Of a DNA stretch of 64,000 nt, positions 19,325 to 27,871 are shown one piece after another; position 1 is the stretch's first letter, and each line of letters opens with the position of its first letter. Position numbers and translations under genes: made by a program. Under the pieces are notes generated by a model. The model made no database searches, had not been told where the DNA came from, and worked only from the letters and a program-made list of their open reading frames with translations. The DNA is taken from assembly GCF_947500835.1 (NCBI RefSeq), contig NZ_CANMTQ010000014.1, positions 41,688-105,687 of the forward strand, given 5' to 3'. Source of the DNA: an uncultured Halomonas sp. Lineage in GTDB: Bacteria > Pseudomonadota > Gammaproteobacteria > Pseudomonadales > Halomonadaceae.

Positions 19325-19468
19325 GGGAACCACTGACTAAATGCCTGCACGAACGAATCGCTTCGTTGCGCGGTGCTCAAAATCTCGCCTAACACCAGTT
19401 ATGTCTCGCCTTTTGTGCTCCGTGCGCCTCGCGCTTCATTTCGTTCGGCAATTTAGTTAGCGATTCCC
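19325..19468. repeat. MITE-like 144-bp inverted repeat
   Basis: An intergenic element with long imperfect inverted arms. The left end GGGAACCACTGACTAAATG and the right end (reverse complement) GGGAATCGCTAACTAAATTG match at most positions. The similarity continues inward through AACGAA and GTGCTCAAAA / GAGCACAAAA blocks, giving arms of roughly 70 bases. It contains no ORF of note and fills the gap between bcsG and the radD ribosome site (AAGGAG at 19474-19479). No clear target-site duplication is visible. It is either a non-autonomous transposon or a large palindromic REP-type element. Confidence 0.65.
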
Positions 19469-19483
19469 TAACCAAGGAGCGTC

Positions 19484-21370
19484 ATGCCGGATAGCACTCT
19501 CAAAGCCACCACTCCGCCCACGCTGCGGCCCTATCAGCAACAGGCCGTAACGCGGGTGATCGAGCATTTTCGCGAGACCGATGACCCGGCGGTGGTGGTG
19601 TTGCCCACCGGCAGCGGTAAATCCCTGGTGATCGCGGAGCTTGCACGATTGGCGCGAGGCCGGGTGCTGGTATTGGCCCACGTGCGCGAACTGGTGGAGC
19701 AGAATCACGCCAAGTATCAGGCCTACGGCCTTGACGCAGACATCTTCAGCGCGGGGCTCAAGCGCAAGGAGGCGAGTCGGCAGGTGGTATTTGGCTCCGT
19801 GCAGTCCGTGGTGCGCAATCTGGATAGCTTCAACGACGGCGGCTTCACCCTGCTGGTGATCGACGAGTGCCATCGGGTTTCGCCGGACAAGGATGCCAGC
19901 TATCGTCAGGTCATCGACCATCTACGCCAGGCCAATCCGCGTCTCAAGATTCTCGGCCTGACCGCCACGCCCTATCGCCTGGGTCAGGGGTTCATCTATC
20001 ACCGCCATTATCACGGCATGGTACGCGGCGAAGCGGACTGCTTCTTCCAGGACTGCGTGTTTGAACAGCCCCTGCGGCTGATGGTGAAACAGGGCTATCT
20101 GGCAGCACCGACCCGGGTGGATGCAGCGGTCGAGCGTTATGACTTTTCCCAGCTTGCCCCCAATCTGCGCGGCCTGTTCGCCGAGGAAGAACTCAATCGG
20201 GTGGTGCGGGGCAATCGAGCCACACCCACCATCATCGAGGAAATCGTCGCGCGCGCCCGGGATCGCCGCGGGGTGATGCTGTTCGCCGCTACCGTGGATC
20301 ATGCGGAGGAGATTCTTGGCTATCTGCCTGCGGATGAGGCGGCGCTCATCACCGGTGCGACGCCCTCGAAAGAGCGTCAACGGCTGATCGAGGCGTTCAA
20401 GGCCGAGCGCTTGAAGTATCTGGTCAATGTCGCGGTGCTGACCACCGGTTTCGATGCGCCCCATGTGGATCTGATCGCCATCCTGCGACCCACGGAATCC
20501 GTGGGGCTCTATCAGCAGATCGTCGGTCGCGGCCTGCGCCTGGCGCCAGGCAAGAATGATTGTCTGATTCTCGATTACGCCGGCAACCCCTGGGATCTCT
20601 ACGCCCCGGAGATTGGTGCGCCCAAGCCGGACAGCGACTGCGAACCGGTGCAGGTGGAATGCCCGGCCTGTGGCCATGCCAACCTGTTCTGGGGCAAGCG
20701 AGATGGCGATATCGTCATCGAGCATCATGGCCGGCGCTGCCAAGGGCTTGTGCTTTCTAATCGCGCCCACCTTCTTGACAGCGTCCGAACACGCGCTAAA
20801 AGCGAAAACGATAGGCAGCGTGGCGCGGGTTTGGGCGCCTGTGAAGAGCCAGACGCGGCTTTGGGCGCCTATAAAAAGCACCAGTGTAATTTCCGCTTTC
20901 GCTTCAAGACCTGCGAAGCCTGCGGTGCCGAGAACGACATCGCCGCGCGGCGATGTCACGGCTGTGGCGAGCGGTTGGTGGACCCGGACGACAAACTAAA
21001 AGATGCACTACGTCTGAAGGACGCTCGGGTGCTGCGAGTCAGCGGCATGCAGCTCGCCGCGACCGTGAATGGTCGCGGCCTGCCTCGACTCAAGGTGACT
21101 TATCATGACGAGGATGGCGCCACTTTGGATGAATGGTACGCCCTGGAAACAGCGGCCCAGCGGGCCGCTTTCGCGGCGGCCTTTCTCCGCCATCATTTGC
21201 GGGCGCCGGGAGCAAATTGGCGGCCCACGTCGCCGGAAGCAGTCATCGCGGAAGAGTGGCGTCTCAAGGCGCCGGATTTCGTCATTGGCCGCCGGGTAGG
21301 GCGCCATTGGCAGGTGCGTGAAAAACTCTTCGATTATGTCGGGCGTTATCGCAAGGGAAACGCCGAATAA
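19484..21370 (+). CDS. radD: DNA repair helicase-like ATPase RadD (YejH)
   Basis: A 628-residue SF2 helicase-like ATPase that closely follows E. coli RadD: LRPYQQQAV, Walker A PTGSGKS (41-47), DECH (127-130), LGLTATPYRLGQG, and the C-terminal RecA lobe with TTGFDAPHVDLIAILRPTES and QQIVGRGLRLAPGK. Two CxxC zinc pairs follow (CPACGHANLFWGK; CEACGAENDIAARRCHGCG). Known role: with SSB, processing of recombination intermediates after damage. Odd feature: between RRCQG and CNFRFRFK about 35 extra residues (encoded at about 20750-20885) are inserted that E. coli lacks, including two copies of the 10-base TTGGGCGCCT (20831 and 20861). The ribosome site AAGGAG lies just before ATG 19484. Confidence 0.93.
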   Translation: MPDSTLKATTPPTLRPYQQQAVTRVIEHFRETDDPAVVVLPTGSGKSLVIAELARLARGRVLVLAHVRELVEQNHAKYQAYGLDADIFSAGLKRKEASRQVVFGSVQSVVRNLDSFNDGGFTLLVIDECHRVSPDKDASYRQVIDHLRQANPRLKILGLTATPYRLGQGFIYHRHYHGMVRGEADCFFQDCVFEQPLRLMVKQGYLAAPTRVDAAVERYDFSQLAPNLRGLFAEEELNRVVRGNRATPTIIEEIVARARDRRGVMLFAATVDHAEEILGYLPADEAALITGATPSKERQRLIEAFKAERLKYLVNVAVLTTGFDAPHVDLIAILRPTESVGLYQQIVGRGLRLAPGKNDCLILDYAGNPWDLYAPEIGAPKPDSDCEPVQVECPACGHANLFWGKRDGDIVIEHHGRRCQGLVLSNRAHLLDSVRTRAKSENDRQRGAGLGACEEPDAALGAYKKHQCNFRFRFKTCEACGAENDIAARRCHGCGERLVDPDDKLKDALRLKDARVLRVSGMQLAATVNGRGLPRLKVTYHDEDGATLDEWYALETAAQRAAFAAAFLRHHLRAPGANWRPTSPEAVIAEEWRLKAPDFVIGRRVGRHWQVREKLFDYVGRYRKGNAE

Positions 21371-21500
21371 ATATCCGTGCGCTTCGCAAGGCTTAGGTCA
21401 CTAGGGAAGAAGTATGAATGCATGGCAATTCGGCGTTCTGCCCAACGTCTAGTTTCGTTACACTCTGCAGGCGCGAAATCTGCCAGGAGTGTGTGCAAGC

Positions 21501-22415
21501 GTGAGTGACATGTCGGATATCGTCGAATCGCCGGATCAGGCCGCCGTTCAGGAAACGGCGGCGGTCTTGGCGCGCTTGCACGATCAACCGATCACCGAAA
21601 TGCCCCAGGATCTCTACATTCCCCCGGAGGCGCTGCGGGTTTTCCTCGAGACCTTCGAGGGGCCGCTGGACTTGCTGCTTTATCTGATTCGCCGCCAGAA
21701 CCTGGATATTCTGTCCATCAATGTGGCCGTCATCACTCATCAGTACATCGAGTACGTCGAGCTGATGAAGGCAATGGAGATCGAACTGGCCGGCGAGTAC
21801 CTGCTGATGGCGGCGATGCTCGCCGAGATCAAGTCGCGCACGCTGCTGCCGCGACCGCCCAAGCAGGATGAAGAAGGCGACGAAGAAGACCCACGCGCCG
21901 AACTGATTCGCCGCTTGCAGGAGTACGAGCGCTTGAAGCTCGCCGCGGAAGGATTGGATGAGCTGCCGCGACTGGGCCGGGACTGGTTCGGTGCCAGTGC
22001 GGGACTGCCCCCGCTGGAAACTCGGGTAGTGCATCCGGAGGTCGAACTCGACGAGCTTCTGGGCGCCCTGTCGGGTATTCTGCGCCGCGCGGAGCTCAAT
22101 CAGTCCCACAACATCAGCCGCGAGGTGCTTTCGACCCGGGATCGCATGCTGGCCATCATGGAGCGTCTCAATCACGAACACTTCACGACCTTCGAGTCGT
22201 TGTTCAACCTTGAGGAGGGGCGCGCCGGAGTGATCGTGACCTTCATGGCAATTCTGGAACTGGCCAAGGAGATGATGATCGAGATCGTGCAGAATGCGCC
22301 GCTATCGTCGATCCATGTGCGGGCGCGTCAGCCCGTAGAGGCATCAGAAGATATCGATGAGTTCGTGGTTGGCGACGATCACGACGGCGAAAGCGCCTTC
22401 GAGGAGGATACGTGA
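21501..22415 (+). CDS. scpA: Segregation and condensation protein A
   Basis: Kleisin subunit of the SMC-ScpAB condensin-like complex that organises the nucleoid. The hallmark N-terminal block FEGPLDLLLYLIRRQNLDIL is followed by EYLLMAAMLAEIKSRTLLP. The C-terminal winged-helix region contains VIVTFMAILELAKE. The product is about 304 residues. The frame opens at GTG 21489, but AGGAG at 21485-21489 fits GTG 21501 (11 bases later) better; ATG 21510 is a third option. It is the first gene of a tight scpA-scpB-rluB set and overlaps scpB by 4 bases. Confidence 0.95.
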   Translation: MSDMSDIVESPDQAAVQETAAVLARLHDQPITEMPQDLYIPPEALRVFLETFEGPLDLLLYLIRRQNLDILSINVAVITHQYIEYVELMKAMEIELAGEYLLMAAMLAEIKSRTLLPRPPKQDEEGDEEDPRAELIRRLQEYERLKLAAEGLDELPRLGRDWFGASAGLPPLETRVVHPEVELDELLGALSGILRRAELNQSHNISREVLSTRDRMLAIMERLNHEHFTTFESLFNLEEGRAGVIVTFMAILELAKEMMIEIVQNAPLSSIHVRARQPVEASEDIDEFVVGDDHDGESAFEEDT

Positions 22416-23326
22416 ACCATAACGTCCGACTCGACGAGATTCTTGAAGCGGCGCTGCTGGCGGCGGGGGAGCCGCTACCGGTGGAACGCTTGGAAGGCCT
22501 GTTCGACGAGCAGGAATGTCCGCCCCGCAGCGAGTTGCGCGACGCCTTGGCAGAACTGACGACTCGGTTGGAAAGCTCCGCGCTGGAGTTGATCGAGTCC
22601 GCATCCGGTTTCCAGGTACGCATCCGTCCGCGTCTCTCGCCCTGGGTGTCACGACTATGGGATGAACGTCCGCAGCGCTACTCTCGAGCATTGCTCGAAA
22701 CCCTGGCGCTGATTGCCTATCGCCAGCCGGTGACTCGAGGCGATATCGAGGAAGTGCGCGGCGTGACGGTGAGTAGTTCGATCATGCGCACCTTGGGCGA
22801 ACGCGGCTGGATTCGGGTGGTCGGCCATCGCGATGTGCCGGGGCGCCCGGCGGTCTATGCTACTACACGTCAGTTTCTCGATGATTTCGGCCTCAAGACC
22901 TTGGATGCCCTGCCACCCATGCACGAACTCAAGGGCTTCGACATGCTCGAAGAGACCCTGTATGAAGATGAGATTGACCTTCAGGGCGCACAGGCAAACA
23001 CTGAAATCGCGGCCTCGGATGAAGCAGACATCGATGATGGCTCGATAGATGATACTGTCGAGGATGTTTCTGCACCGAGCGAACAGGAAAAATCACAGCC
23101 GGTACAAAAGCAGCAAGAGCTGCGAAAAGAGCAACAAACGAAGGCCGGGATGGCTGACGAAGACCCTCACGCCGGGATGGCGTCCGATCGGCCCAGGCTC
23201 AGCTTCGCGGATCTCGAAGCGCGCTTGGCCGAACGCGCCCGCAATCAGACCGTCGACAGCGAAAGCGATGATGACGGCCAGGCGGACGCGGAAAACTCAT
23301 CAGACGAGAATACGTCCGACTCATGA
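22412..23326 (+). CDS. scpB: Segregation and condensation protein B
   Basis: A 304-residue protein with tandem winged helices: LDEILEAALLAAGEPLPVERL, then LLETLALIAYRQPVTRGDIEEVRGV and RTLGERGWIRVVGHRDVPGRP. It binds the ScpA kleisin in the SMC complex. The family core ends near residue 180; the remaining 120 residues are an acidic, Gln/Lys/Asp-rich and probably disordered tail, common in gammaproteobacterial ScpB. It overlaps scpA (ATG inside the GTGAACC junction) and the rluB start by 4 bases. Confidence 0.95.
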   Translation: MNHNVRLDEILEAALLAAGEPLPVERLEGLFDEQECPPRSELRDALAELTTRLESSALELIESASGFQVRIRPRLSPWVSRLWDERPQRYSRALLETLALIAYRQPVTRGDIEEVRGVTVSSSIMRTLGERGWIRVVGHRDVPGRPAVYATTRQFLDDFGLKTLDALPPMHELKGFDMLEETLYEDEIDLQGAQANTEIAASDEADIDDGSIDDTVEDVSAPSEQEKSQPVQKQQELRKEQQTKAGMADEDPHAGMASDRPRLSFADLEARLAERARNQTVDSESDDDGQADAENSSDENTSDS

Positions 23327-24192
23327 ACACCACGAACACGACCACCGAAAAGCTGCAGAAAGTTCTCGCCCGAGCCGGCCTGGGATCGCGCCGCGAGATG
23401 GAAACCGCCATCAGCGCCGGGCGCGTCAAGGTCAACGGCCAGGTCGCCACCTTGGGCGACCGCATCGAAACGCGGGACAAGGTCACTTTTGATGATCGTC
23501 CGCTCAATCTGCGCGGCGCCGAAGAGGTGCCGCGCCGGGTCATCATGTACAACAAACCGGAAGGTGAGCTGTGTACCCGCAAAGACCCGGAAGGCCGGCG
23601 CACCGTGTTCGACCGACTGCCGCGCTTGAAAGGTGAGCGCTGGATCGCCATCGGCCGTCTGGATATCAATACCAGTGGCCTGCTGCTGTTCACCACCGAT
23701 GGCGAACTGGCCAATCGCCTGATGCACCCCTCGACCCAGGTCGATCGTGAATACGCCGTGCGCATCATGGGCAACGTCAAACGCGAGCAGATCGTGGCCA
23801 TGGTCGAAGGGGTGATGCTCGAGGATGGCCCGGCGCGCTTCACCGACGTGCAGGAGTTCGGTGGCGAAGGCATCAACACCTGGTTCCACGTGGTGATCAT
23901 GGAAGGGCGCAACCGCGAGGTGCGCAGGCTGTGGGAATCCCAGGGACTCACCGTCAGCCGCCTGAAGCGGGTGCGCTACGGCAACATTTTCATCGACAAG
24001 CGAGCCAAGGCCGGCGAATGGGTCGAGCTCACCCAGGATGAGATCGACGATCTCTCCAACCTGGCGGGGCTGGAGCCGCGCAAGGTGCCGGATCTGACCC
24101 CGGACGAGCAGAACCGCTGGAGCCGGGACAAGAACAAGCGCCGCCCGGTGCGGGCCATGCGCAAACCGAAGGAGCCGCGGCATAGGCGGTAA
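23323..24192 (+). CDS. rluB: 23S rRNA pseudouridine(2605) synthase RluB
   Basis: A 289-residue RsuA/RluB-family pseudouridine synthase. An N-terminal S4 RNA-binding domain (LQKVLARAGLGSRREMETAI through VNGQ) is followed by the catalytic motif GRLDINTSGLLLFTTDG with Asp114. The position after scpAB and the basic C-terminal tail (RDKNKRRPVRAMRKPKEPRH) fit RluB rather than RsuA or RluF. It isomerises a uridine near the peptidyl-transferase centre of 23S rRNA. The ATG overlaps the scpB stop. It converges on the broken toxin gene downstream. Confidence 0.93.
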   Translation: MNTTNTTTEKLQKVLARAGLGSRREMETAISAGRVKVNGQVATLGDRIETRDKVTFDDRPLNLRGAEEVPRRVIMYNKPEGELCTRKDPEGRRTVFDRLPRLKGERWIAIGRLDINTSGLLLFTTDGELANRLMHPSTQVDREYAVRIMGNVKREQIVAMVEGVMLEDGPARFTDVQEFGGEGINTWFHVVIMEGRNREVRRLWESQGLTVSRLKRVRYGNIFIDKRAKAGEWVELTQDEIDDLSNLAGLEPRKVPDLTPDEQNRWSRDKNKRRPVRAMRKPKEPRHRR

Positions 24193-24197
24193 ATCGA

Positions 24198-24499
24198 TTA
24201 TTGTTTTCTAGGAATGTCTTCCGGCTCCACATGCCGCCTCTTGTGGATCACGGCTAGCATTTCGACCAGGTCATCGGGCTTTATCTCGTACAGAATTCGG
24301 TAGGAGTAAAGCCCCAGCTCTCGCACGGCGTCTTCGTTTAGTTCCGACACCATACGTCCTTTATGGGGTAGTTCGTCGAGACTAAGGTTTTTTGCACCAG
24401 TTCTTCACTGACGCGCTTGGCATGGAGCGGTGAGTCCTGGGCAATGTAATCATGGATATGGCGAAGCTGGATTTTGGCATGGGCCGTCCACCTCACCAT
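24198..24499 (-). pseudogene. ParE/RelE-type toxin with a -1 frameshift
   Basis: Starting at ATG 24499 the frame reads MVRWTAHAKIQLRHIHDYIA...AKRVSEELVQK and then leaves the toxin frame, stopping at 24349-24347 or so. From the A6 run (T run at 24388-24393 on the plus strand) the other frame continues the family sequence: LDELPHKGRMVSELNEDAV, then LGLYSYRILYEIKPDDLVEM and LAVIHKRRH, ending at TAA 24198-24200. The total of 302 bases is one short of 101 codons, so one A was probably lost. The start overlaps the antitoxin stop by 7 bases. Either the toxin is dead, the base is a sequencing error, or slippage on the A run restores it. Confidence 0.8.
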
Positions 24500-24681
24500 G
24501 ATCGAATATCCTTGAGCACCTCTTCAGCCGATTGTGTTTTGCCTTCGGCGGAATCTTGCTGGCCACGGCGTATATTCTCCAGCACATGGAGCCGGTACAT
24601 GATCTCTTCGGTATCGACGCTATCGGGTAGTCGCTGGATGGCGTCCAATGCTTCCTGTTTGGCGGTATGAATTTGCTGCAT
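24493..24681 (-). CDS. Antitoxin of a ParE-type toxin-antitoxin pair
   Basis: A 62-residue, acid-rich helical protein (MQQIHTAKQEALDAIQRLPD, then TEEIMYRLHVLENIRRGQQD) of the short antitoxin type found immediately upstream of ParE/RelE toxins. It lacks an obvious ribbon-helix-helix. A good ribosome site (AAGGAG) precedes ATG 24681, and its stop overlaps the toxin start by 7 bases. Since the toxin is frameshifted, this antitoxin may now be free-standing. Confidence 0.7.
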   Translation of the reverse strand: MQQIHTAKQEALDAIQRLPDSVDTEEIMYRLHVLENIRRGQQDSAEGKTQSAEEVLKDIRSW

Positions 24682-24982
24682 GAGTTCATCTCCTTGATGA
24701 ACGGCTAATGAGTTTAGATGTCATCTGGCCCTCACTAGGATGGCCTTCTGTGGATCGACGCTCTGTTCGGTGGCACGTCTTTCAATGTGATGAGTATAAA
24801 AATTACTTTCTGACCAGGCAATTAAACAGATTCGTCGCTCCACGCTAAATTTTACTTTGTGATTCAATCCGGGTATTAGCAATCGGGTTCTTCCGTTGGT
24901 GGGCCGAGTCGATTCATGCTGTCCGGGTTCATGTACCGAATGCATCGAACGGCATGTTTAACGCTTACCACGGGAAACGCAC
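24682..24982. other. Intergenic stretch without a recognised gene
   Basis: About 300 bases between the antitoxin (minus) and the aldo/keto reductase (plus). One 74-codon frame exists on the minus strand but its product resembles nothing and has no ribosome site. The centre (24790-24890) is AT-richer and should hold the two divergent promoters; none can be fixed with confidence. Confidence 0.5.
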
Positions 24983-25999
24983 ATGGATCAGGAAACAATA
25001 GCATTACCGACCCGCGTGCTGGGGCAGGGCTTTTCTGTCTCGGCGATTGGCTATGGCGCCATGGGCCTCAGCGAATTCTATGGCCCGTCGGACGATACCC
25101 AATCCCTGGCAATGCTCGATGAGGTAGCCGATGCCGGCGTGACTCTGATCGATACGGCGGACATGTACGGTCGCGGTCACAACGAGGCGTTGATCGGTCG
25201 CTTTCTCTCTGCTCGGAGCTCCGCTGCAGACTCGATCAAGGTTGCGACCAAATGCGGTATCGATCGGCCCAAGGAGGCGGAGTACGCCCGAGGCATCAAC
25301 AATCGCCCCGAGTATATTCGCGCTTGCTGCGACGCCTCGCTGAAGCGCCTGGGCGTCGAGCGAATCGATCTGTACTACATCCATCGAGTGGACCCGCAGG
25401 CGGATATCACCGAAACCATGGATGCGCTGAAGGGCCTGGTCGAGGAGGGTAAGATCGCCCATGTCGGGCTATGCGAGGTCTCTGCAGCCACTTTGGAAAA
25501 GGCTCATGCGGTGTATCCGATCACGGCGCTGCAAACGGAGTACTCGCTGTGGACGCGGGATGTCGAGCAGAGCATTCTGCCCAAGGCCCAGGAGTTGGGA
25601 ATTGGCCTGGTCGCCTATTCACCGCTTGGTCGTGGCTTTCTTACTGGCCATATCGCCTCGACGCAGGAACTGGCAGACGATGATTTTCGGCGCAACAATC
25701 CCCGTTTTCAGCAGGATAGTCTTGCGCATAATCTGCAACTGCTCGAGTCCGTCAAGACGGTAGCCGAGCGTCATGGGGCAACTCCCGGTCAGGTAGCGCT
25801 TGCCTGGTTATTGGCACAAGGGGATCACATCGTGCCTATTCCAGGCACGCGCCGCTCGCGCTATCTTCAGGAAAATCTTGCTGCCGCCGAGCTTGAGCTA
25901 TCGGCAGAAGATAAGCGTGAACTGGAAAAGATATTCACATCAGGCAGCGTGCGGGGCGAACGTTATGGGAAGGAGGGTATGAAAGGAGTGAATGCCTGA
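24983..25999 (+). CDS. Aldo/keto reductase
   Basis: A 338-residue NADPH-dependent oxidoreductase of the AKR superfamily (TIM barrel), reducing aldehydes or ketones of unknown identity. The catalytic tetrad is visible: Asp57 and Tyr62 (LIDTADMYGRGHNEALIGR), Lys90 (VATKCG) and His134 (YYIHRVD). The cofactor-binding C-terminal part has IPGTRRSRYLQENLAA. The gene converges with the LysR gene, whose last 37 bases overlap its 3' end. The start ATG 24983 follows a GGGAAA site. The physiological substrate cannot be inferred. Confidence 0.9.
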   Translation: MDQETIALPTRVLGQGFSVSAIGYGAMGLSEFYGPSDDTQSLAMLDEVADAGVTLIDTADMYGRGHNEALIGRFLSARSSAADSIKVATKCGIDRPKEAEYARGINNRPEYIRACCDASLKRLGVERIDLYYIHRVDPQADITETMDALKGLVEEGKIAHVGLCEVSAATLEKAHAVYPITALQTEYSLWTRDVEQSILPKAQELGIGLVAYSPLGRGFLTGHIASTQELADDDFRRNNPRFQQDSLAHNLQLLESVKTVAERHGATPGQVALAWLLAQGDHIVPIPGTRRSRYLQENLAAAELELSAEDKRELEKIFTSGSVRGERYGKEGMKGVNA

Positions 26000-26916
26000 G
26001 CATCGGCAGTTGCAAGTAGCTTGTTTACCACATCAAGCACCGCATCGTTTTGCTCATTGGCACGCCATATCAGATGAATATCCATGCGCAGGCGCGCCTC
26101 GATATTGTCGGTGAATGCACGATATACCACTCCGCTGCGTCGCGCGGCTTTCATTGAGCAGGGTAGGAATCCCATGCCTTCGCCTGCCGCGATGCGAGCA
26201 AGTAAATCGACGTGTTCCTTGGGTTCCGGTTTGCGAGGCGCAGAAAACCCCACCTGATCGAACAGGGCTTCGCAGCGATCAAAAAAGGTGGGGTTATCGA
26301 CCCGTGGAAACCAGAATAGCGGTGTATCCGCGACGTCTTCCAGATCAATGCATTCCTTGCCGGCAGCGGCATGGGACGCCGGCAGCCCCACCATCATCTT
26401 GTCCTCGCCAATCTTATGACTCTTGAGAGCAGGGGACGCACTGGCGAATACGCCGACGATCGCCAAATCGATCTGCGAGGCCAGCACGCGCTCGACGAGC
26501 CGCTTGGAGTAGGCCCGCTCCTGGTGAATACCCTGATTGAATGATGGGTTAGCGAGTAGGACGTTCAGCGCGGGGAGCTGACTGAAATCCATTACGCTGG
26601 TCAGGCCGAACCGGATGTTTTCTTGATACGTTGCTGCGCTATCCCGTAATGATGTGACCGCGTCGTCCAACCCCACAAGCAAGCGGTGCGCTTCGTTAAC
26701 GAAGTGCTTGCCGGCTGCCGTCAATGCAACCCGATGGGTATCTCGCTCGATCAATGTGACGCCCAGCAGCGTCTCCAGGCCGCGCACCTGTCTTGATAGC
26801 GGTGGTTGCGATATATGCAAGCGCTCCGCAGCCCGCCGAAAGTTGAGCTCTTCCGCCACGGCGACGAAGCACTGCAACTGCCGGATGGTGGGTAAGCGGT
26901 TGGAGAGTATCGCCAT
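25963..26916 (-). CDS. LysR-family transcriptional regulator
   Basis: A 317-residue regulator: an N-terminal winged helix (LPTIRQLQCFVAVAEELNFRR then AAERLHISQPPLSRQVRGLE, residues 8-60) and a substrate-binding-like effector domain. The start ATG 26916 has GGAGAA 9 bases upstream. It lies 42 bases downstream of the methyltransferase in the same orientation and overlaps the convergent aldo/keto reductase by 37 bases at their 3' ends. Which genes it controls is not evident; there is no divergent partner next to its promoter. Confidence 0.9.
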   Translation of the reverse strand: MAILSNRLPTIRQLQCFVAVAEELNFRRAAERLHISQPPLSRQVRGLETLLGVTLIERDTHRVALTAAGKHFVNEAHRLLVGLDDAVTSLRDSAATYQENIRFGLTSVMDFSQLPALNVLLANPSFNQGIHQERAYSKRLVERVLASQIDLAIVGVFASASPALKSHKIGEDKMMVGLPASHAAAGKECIDLEDVADTPLFWFPRVDNPTFFDRCEALFDQVGFSAPRKPEPKEHVDLLARIAAGEGMGFLPCSMKAARRSGVVYRAFTDNIEARLRMDIHLIWRANEQNDAVLDVVNKLLATADAQAFTPFIPSFP

Positions 26917-26958
26917 GTTGGAATCTTCTCCGTCAAATCCGGTGAGTGAAATACGCTG

Positions 26959-27588
26959 TCATTTATTGGGTGTTTTCTTGCATGCCAGCAGCGCTCGGAA
27001 CAATGTGCCCATCATCACCGGTTCATCACGCTCGATGCGAAATCCCGCCCCTTCCAGCAACGGTCGCGCCTGACGTGTGATATCCGTTGCAATGGCACTG
27101 GTTGCGAGATTGAGCGTGCGACGTCCCCAGCTCGCCCGATGACTGTCGGGCTGAAACTTGTCCATTACACATAGCTGCCCATCGCCACAAAGCACGCGAT
27201 GAGCCTCGGAAAGTCCCCGGGTCGGATCCGGCATCACCGCCAGAATCAGATGCATGATCACCACGTCGAAATGATTATCGGGATAGTCGAGTTGTTCGGC
27301 GTCCATGGTTCGGGTGGTGAAATCGAAACCAAGTTCGTCTGCCCGTGCCCGAAAGCGGGTAATCATGGCGGGTGAGAGATCGGTACCGTGTAGTTCGATA
27401 TCTCGCGGCAGATAGGGCAGGTCCAACCCGGTGCCCGCACCGACGATCAGTACTCGTTGCCCAGGGCTCCAGTCCACTGCTTCCAGAGCCTTGCGCCTCG
27501 CAGCGCGAAAGGCGCGATCCGCGACCAGGTCATAGACCGGCGCATAGACGTTGTAGCGTAGCCGGTTCCAGGCCGTTGTGTTGGGCAT
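26959..27588 (-). CDS. SAM-dependent methyltransferase (class I)
   Basis: A 209-residue Rossmann-fold methyltransferase. Motif I is VLIVGAGTGLDLPYL, followed by ELHGTDLSPAMI, NHFDVVIMHLILAVMPDP and ALLACKK at the C-terminus. The overall pattern (AWNRLRYNVYAPVYDLVADRAF) resembles PmtA/UbiE-like enzymes, possibly acting on phosphatidylethanolamine, but this is only a likeness. ATG 27588 was chosen because AGAGGTG precedes it. A second in-frame ATG 69 bases upstream (27657) begins with the same 13 bases, which would add 23 residues. Confidence 0.82.
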   Translation of the reverse strand: MPNTTAWNRLRYNVYAPVYDLVADRAFRAARRKALEAVDWSPGQRVLIVGAGTGLDLPYLPRDIELHGTDLSPAMITRFRARADELGFDFTTRTMDAEQLDYPDNHFDVVIMHLILAVMPDPTRGLSEAHRVLCGDGQLCVMDKFQPDSHRASWGRRTLNLATSAIATDITRQARPLLEGAGFRIERDEPVMMGTLFRALLACKKTPNK

Positions 27589-27871
27589 GGCATCACCTCT
27601 CGTGGGTGCGCTGATGAAGCAGGTAAGTTCAAGAAGACCGGCCCTTGTGTTGGGCATAGGCGCCGGTGTATCCGTTATGCGACGAGTTTAAGCGTCTCAC
27701 GGTACAACTCAGTTCTTGTGGCTATACTGCCCCACCGAGCGTTGGCAATGGGACCTCAGGCCAACGATAAAGTAACGCATGCAGTGGCAGTGAACCTTTT
27801 GCCTGTCCGTATGATTTCAGTATATCTGAGCCTGTAAGGCGGCTGAGTGACCTACTCGATCAAGAAAAAAT
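27589..27871. other. Intergenic region ahead of the polysaccharide-type gene pair
   Basis: 283 bases. It holds the second copy of a 13-base direct repeat (TTGTGTTGGGCAT at 27645-27657; first copy 27576-27588) and an inverted repeat CGTTGGC (27740-27746) / GCCAACG (27760-27766). Base composition falls from GC-rich to AT-rich towards the flippase gene. No JUMPstart motif was found. Confidence 0.5.

Noticed and set aside
24721..24945. 74-codon minus-strand frame between the antitoxin and the aldo/keto reductase
   Set aside because: Odd composition, no ribosome site, no recognisable domain; listed as intergenic.
27715..27871. JUMPstart/ops element before the flippase
   Set aside because: The ops core GGCGGTAG is absent and the inverted repeat found there is unrelated.
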